From contig CM055096.1 of NCBI GenBank assembly GCA_029204225.1, positions 30,213,003 through 30,277,002 of the forward strand: a DNA stretch of 64,000 bases. Direction: 5' to 3'. Every line of letters starts with the position of its first letter. Position 1 is the stretch's first letter. The stretch comes from Diphasiastrum complanatum. Taxonomy: Eukaryota; Streptophyta; Lycopodiopsida; Lycopodiales; Lycopodiaceae. The translations under genes and the position numbers were made by a program. This document shows, piece by piece, positions 58,910 through 64,000 of the stretch. The notes under the pieces are model-generated. The model was not told the origin of the DNA. It worked only from the letters and a program-made list of their open reading frames with translations, and did not search any database.

Positions 58910-59916
58910 TGTTGGAGAAAGAGGGACAAGAGAATCAGTCGTGTGTGTGAGAAACGAAAATAGCTCGAAAAGTGTTCGTGCGCAGCGAAATGAGCTATAA
59001 GACTCTTTCCCTAAGCATGACTACGCCTATCAGAACGTTAGTGATAGAAATTACGGTCGTTCTGATTACGTAGCCAAACGTTAATTGAACACCATAAGAG
59101 TAACCTTTCGCGAAGAGAGAGACTGATTACCAAATTGAGCAACTGAAAAATCAGACGGAATGAAAACAAGCATAGCAATACTGACACAGATCTGAACGCA
59201 AAACAAAGAGCTGTTATCAAATTAAATATATCAAATATACATGTCAATAATGCGGTAGAGCACAAGACAAAAGCGGGCGAAACCGCGTGCTCTACAAAGC
59301 TAATTCAATTTGTAAATGAATGAAACCTTATTACTGACAATAAAGAATCAATGCACAAGGCATCTACTTCGTCTATCTCTGATAAGCTTCTGATGCTAAA
59401 TTTACACACACTTGATCTTCAATCTCTTAATCAATGATCTGTATGAATACACAAATGGTATTCAGTATATATACATATTGTTACAGGTGTGCAGATGAAG
59501 AAAGTACAGAGTGGATGTGCTTTCTGTAGAAGATCGTGGGTGGCTACAATCGTTGTCAAGTCTGTTAGCGCAATTGCATGGGGTGAGCGTGAAGAGGCTG
59601 CGACGTCAGCCTTCGCTGAAATGAATGTTGGTGAGGATGCGAAAAATGCTTCACTTTGACGAAATGCCTTAGGATTTGATTTACTAGGTGCCTTCGTTTT
59701 TCCTAGGGCACCTTCGACATTTTGTAAGGCGTGTCACCTTTTTGGCCTGTCACAAATCACGTGTAAAAACGCAGTGTCGCGTTTTTCGCCTTTTCTTCGC
59801 CTGTGAGAATTTACATGTAAATATGCAGACTATGCAACAACGTGAGTAAATATGCAGCATGAATGGAGGCAGATTAAAAAATGGGATTTAGGAGAGTAGA
59901 GGAAATAAATCCAACA
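58910..59916 (-). repeat. 3' LTR, family B (1007 bp)
   Basis: Inverted ends TGTTGGA...TCCAACA. It shares long stretches with 16235-17438 (for example 58970-59090 with 16320-16440) but is about 200 bp shorter. A C-rich polypurine tract (in sense, G7 preceded by GATTAA) follows at 59917. Confidence 0.92.
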
Positions 59917-62713
59917 CCCCCCCTTAATCTGGATCCGTGAATGCCTTGATCTTCAGACTAAGCAATGCACAAAATTTGTTGTGTGCATTAAGACTTAATG
60001 CTTTCGTGAAAATATCTGCAACCATGTCCTGCGTTTTGCAGTACGTTAAGCTCACATCCTTGTTGAGAACTTTGCCCCTAATGTAGTGATATATGATTTC
60101 AATGTGTCCCGTTGTCTGACTTGAGGGCCTTGATCGTCCTTCCAGTCTCCTTCTCTGTATGTAAATGTCTTCTTCAATAACTCCATTGAGATATGTTGTC
60201 TGTACATCCATTTGATGTATTTCCAAATCTGCTGCAGTGGCAAATGATAGCAAAGTCGAATAGAAGAATGTTTGACTACTGGACTGAAGGTCTCAGTGTA
60301 ATCGACGTTGTATACCTGAGAAAATCCTCTGGCGACAAGTCGTGTCTTTCTCCTGTTGATGCTTCCATCTACATTGTACTTGACTTTGAAAATTTATTTG
60401 CAATCAACTACGTTTCTGCTAGCATGTAATTCGACAATTATCCATGTCTGGTTCTTAATAAGAGATGAATACTTTTTATCCATAACTTCATTCTAGATAT
60501 CTGAATCAGGTTGACTGAGTGCCTCTTGGACAGACGTCGGTTCCTAAACAAGATAGGCTGCACACTCGTCGATATACCGGTGAGGTGGTTTGGTTGCTCT
60601 TGAAGATCTTCTGGGTAATAGAGGAAGTTGATCATTTTCATCATATTGTAGTTGCCGAACTACATCATCATCATCTTCTGATTCACCGTTGATTTGTTGT
60701 TGGTCAAAAGTAGAAGAGCTTGGACCTTCAATGGGAATAGTCGACTGAGGACTAGAAAGTTGAATATGTCAGGAGAATTTGATAGGTTGGCTACATGGGG
60801 ACTGTCTTTTCCTTTGAGGTCTTGAAACTAATTTTCGATGAAGATGACATCCCGGCTAGTGAGTATCTTCGACTCGATGGGATCAACCAACTTGTAGTGA
60901 TCTAAAGTAGTGTAGCTAATGAAAATACATTTAATACTTTGGAAGTCGAGCTTATTTATGAGATCACGAGGTATCTGTGCAAAAGCAGTATATCCAAAAA
61001 CTCGTAGATTTGATAAAGAAGGTTTGGTACCTGTCCAAACTTCGAATGGTGTTTTGTCTGAGAGACCTTTAGTAGGACATTTGTTCTGAATATAGGTTGA
61101 TGTTGAAACAGCTTTAGCCCAGAAGGACTTCGGAAGTGTCGCACGTGATAACATGCACTTTGTCGATTCAACTTAGGTTATGTCCTTTCTCTCAGCAAGA
61201 CCATTTGACTGAGGCGAATAGGAGGTAATGTCTCGTTGCTCAATGTCGTTGTTAAGGCAATGCTCCTTGAATTCGGTGGAGATATATTCTCTCCCATTAT
61301 CTGACCTCAGTGTTTTGATTTGTTTGTCAGTTTGATTCTCAGCATGCTCTTTGAATTGTCTAAATTTGATGAAAGCCTATGATTTCTGTTTAATGAAATA
61401 AACAACTGTTCTTCTAGAGAATTTGTCAATAAAAGTAATAAAATACTTTGCATCTAGCAATGAAGGAGTTTGCATAGGTCCACGTATATTTGTATGAACA
61501 ACATCTAACAGAGCTTTTGCTTCATGCCTATGGTTTGATCTAAGAGGAATCCTAGCCTGCTTTCCAAAGATGCAGCTATGACAGATAGGGAGATCGACCT
61601 GACCAGAAGGATAGTCGAGATCAAGAACCATGGATTGTTTGAACATGTTCAAAACAGATGTATAATTCAAGTGTCCTAAGCGATGATGTCATAGTAATGT
61701 TTTATTGACTAAAACAGAGGTTTTCAAGGCTTGACTAGACTCAGAATAACAATGCGCCAATCTATATAAGTAACTCTGCCTCTTGCCGAGTGCAATGATC
61801 TTATTACTCCTATCAATAATTTTGCATTGATCAAATTCAAATTCTACCTTATGACTTAAATCCGTAATTCTACTTACTGATAATAGATTTGTAGAGAGTT
61901 TAGGAATATATAAGACCTTTGATAGTAGTTTGAATTGATCATGCTAGAATTGCAATCTTACAATACCTTCACCTTTAATAGTGTGAGTACTATTGTCACC
62001 AAGATGAACAAATTTCTTTGTGCTGTAAGGCATGTAGGAGTTGAAAATCTCACGTTGATTGGTCATGTGTTGAGTTGCTCCAGAATCAAGAAACCATGAA
62101 TCATCCAAAAATGTGCTTTGGTCTTTGACTATGAATGTGCCTTCGTCCACTTCGACCTGGGGAGATGATGAAACTATGTTTGTTTGTTGATCAGGTTGCT
62201 TGGCTGCATTCTTTGCTTGGAGAATTCGGCAATCATTGATCTCATGGTTATTGCGCTTGCAATACCTACAAAACATCTTCTTCTTCGACTGTGGATTTGA
62301 TGATTGTACTTGACTTTGAGTCAGCTTCTGATTCGTTGCAGCCTTCTTGGAGCTTTTCTGCTTCTGTCACGTAGAGCCTTTATTGACATATAGAGCCTGA
62401 GAGGAGGAAGTAGATAAAGTGTCTTGACTTCTTCTATTGTCTTCTTTCAGCAACATAGTGATAAATCTAGTAAGAGCTAAATCTGAGTGTGTCGATATGA
62501 TCATCACCCAGTTCTCATATGTAGAGGGCAAGCTTGAAAGCAATGTCATAATTGCATCTTGATCGTATATGACTGATCTGATGACGGCCATCTGTTGCAA
62601 GAGATTTTTAAACTGGTTAATGTGACTCTGAAGATAATCACCATTCAACATCTTGAATGTGAAGAATTTCCTTCGTAGATGTAACTTATTAGTTACGTCC
62701 CTCATGTCATATA
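59917..62713 (-). pseudogene. Copia gag-pol, family B, RT replaced by an integrase scrap
   Basis: In sense: gag at 62713-62367 (LHLRRKFFTFKMLNGDYLQ), zinc knuckle CRYCKRNNHEINDC at about 62270, protease WFLDSGATQHMTN at about 62090, zinc region 61800-61560, integrase 61670-60828 (LLDVVHTNIRGPMQTPSLLDAKY, ATLPKSFWAKAV) in shifted frames. The RT start is at 60640-60160 (LEIHQMDVQTTYLNGVIEEDI). A 50-bp piece of integrase (60107-60156) comes next, then only the last part of RNase H (60106-59924; VADIFTKAL). The YVDD core is absent. The N-terminus of gag was cut off by insertion of element E. Confidence 0.88.
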
Positions 62714-63542
62714 TGTGAAAAATGCAAAAATAAGCTTGGTAGCGACCAAAAATCTTGTATATAGATAAACACACATGTGTGGAGCCTGTTTCCACGTGTG
62801 AAAATAATGTACTTGTCATGTACCATAATCATATAGGTTGTACATATGATTTAATTCAAGTTCTAGTGGCTAAAAAGGCCAAAAACTAGTTTCTAGACAT
62901 ATGACACATGGCATCAATCTATTGCTTGCATGAGCCACATCCTTTGGTTAGGTGTCACATCCCATGTGTAGAGCAGCTCACATGTGTGGAATAAGCTGAA
63001 GTAGACGAATTTTGACTTCTAGAAGATTTTCAAGTAGATCTCCATATAGAAGGAAAATGGACCAAAAGTGTTCAAAATAGAAGGTTTTGTCCAAGTGTCA
63101 GTTTTGCATGATGAATAATCATATGACAAAGCACCTTCACACATGTGGGATCAAAGGGATGATCAGTACCACGAGCTCCCACTTATTGTATATATAGAGC
63201 CACATTTGGCCATAATCAGTGTGAGACACCAATCTTGGTTTTGGAAGCAATTTTGAGTGATTCTCCCCATTTGTCTACATTTGTTTTGATTGTTTTGAGG
63301 TTCTATCAATGTGTACTTGATTTTCAGGTTGGAGTCCGTACTCAGACAGTGTTTCACACGTGTGAAACCAGAAAGTACACTTTCCTTCAATTAATGATTG
63401 TTCTTGTTAGGATTTTGTGTCTAGAATTGAGCTAGATTGATCTTAATCTGAAGTAGATTGATAGATCAAGTAATCTGACAACCAATCCCTCTTGAGGATC
63501 ATATTAGGATCCACTCTTGGTCCTTTTTGTACTTTTTCCACA
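62714..63542 (+). repeat. 5' LTR of element E (829 bp)
   Basis: TGTGAAAAATGC...CTTTTTCCACA, with matching inverted ends. It holds the perfect palindrome at 63353-63366 and several ACATGTGTGG variants (62765-62800, 62980-62990). Confidence 0.87.
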
Positions 63543-63555
63543 TGGTATCAGAGCC
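63543..63555 (+). other. Primer-binding site of element E
   Basis: TGGTATCAGAGCC directly after the LTR. Initiator tRNA-Met type, plus strand. Confidence 0.92.
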
Positions 63556-64000
63556 AAGTACAAGAGTTTTTGTTGAAATTGATAGGATTAATCCAAATCA
63601 AAGCCAAAATTAGCAATTTTTTGGAAACTAGTCAAATTTTGTGTAGCGAGTTGGATTTGATAGCTATCCTCAAAAATTTTGGTCCAGATCTTGTTGTGGG
63701 CTGTAGGAACCCTTTTCACACGTGTGAGGCCATACAGCTCCAGCTTTGGCTGAGAAAATTCAAAAATTTGTACAATTTGACTCACACACCCAACTTGAGA
63801 AATTTTTAGTGCAAAATCAAGCATTTTCTATAGAGAATCTAATCCCTTGATTAGTTCTTGGATTAGATCAGCCAAAAAAATGAAATTGAAGCTTGAATTA
63901 GGAGCATTAAATAATTTTCTCTGATTTTTTGAGTGCATATTGAAGTTGAGAGAAATTTTGCCAAAATTCATAGATTAAGGAGTGATATGCAAGGTGAGAG
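63556..64000 (+). other. Leader of element E
   Basis: No coding motif. A 13-of-14 palindrome copy lies at 63715-63728. Continues beyond the window. Confidence 0.6.

Larger units (their letters stand above)
62714..64000 (+). mobile_element. LTR retrotransposon E, 5' end only
   Basis: A plus-strand element inserted in the gag of the family-B element. The 5' LTR is 62714-63542, the primer site 63543-63555, and the leader runs to the window edge. ATATA at 62709-62713 is the presumed left TSD. Its coding region lies outside the window. Confidence 0.85.

Overview
The window is nuclear DNA from a land plant with a repeat-rich, AT-rich genome. The evidence is dense Ty1/copia and Ty3/gypsy LTR retrotransposons, primer-binding sites of the plant initiator tRNA-Met type (TGGTATCAGAGC), and one ordinary host gene with spliceosomal introns, a FRIGIDA-like (FRL) protein gene. 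The species cannot be named from the sequence. I call the LTR families A, B, C, E, F, H and J, for this window only.

Layout. 1-6745: two decayed minus-strand Ty3/gypsy fragments that duplicate each other (1-2203 and 4261-6309). The first carries a solo family-A LTR (486-1221) with a clean target-site duplication (TSD), and the second preserves the empty site. 6759-9295: broken plus-strand copia pol. 10407-18180: scrambled minus-strand copia pieces of family B, plus a reverse transcriptase fragment of another family. 18576-40297: a nested stack. Element H (TSD GTAAG on both sides) contains element F in its 3' LTR (TSD CTTGA), and F contains family C in its 5' LTR. This stack was then rearranged: about 3.0 kb was duplicated at an offset of 8802 bases, 5.26 kb of element C was inverted, and the junction holds a 21-bp locally templated patch followed by a telomere-like CCCTAAA repeat. 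40326-46913: element A, minus strand, carrying solo LTR J (TSD AGAAT) and an internal gag inversion. 47334-48165: plus-strand gypsy integrase end with a chromodomain-like tail, followed by repeats and a possible solo LTR (49552-50210). 50211-55048: no confident gene. 55049-57715: the FRL gene, minus strand, three exons, 616 residues predicted. 58910-62713: a second family-B element. From 62714: the 5' LTR and leader of a plus-strand element E that runs off the window.

The retroelement genes are remnants of the usual gag-protease-integrase-RT-RNase H polyprotein. The only long open copy is the inverted gag-pol of element C (27180-30610). Its missing RNase H end lies in the opposite direction at 32438-32957, and the break is in frame. 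The strongest unexplained signals are the inversion/duplication junction, a 14-bp palindrome built on CACACGTGTG that recurs in six LTR families, and a 33-bp-phased array of CCAAT boxes in the family-A LTR.
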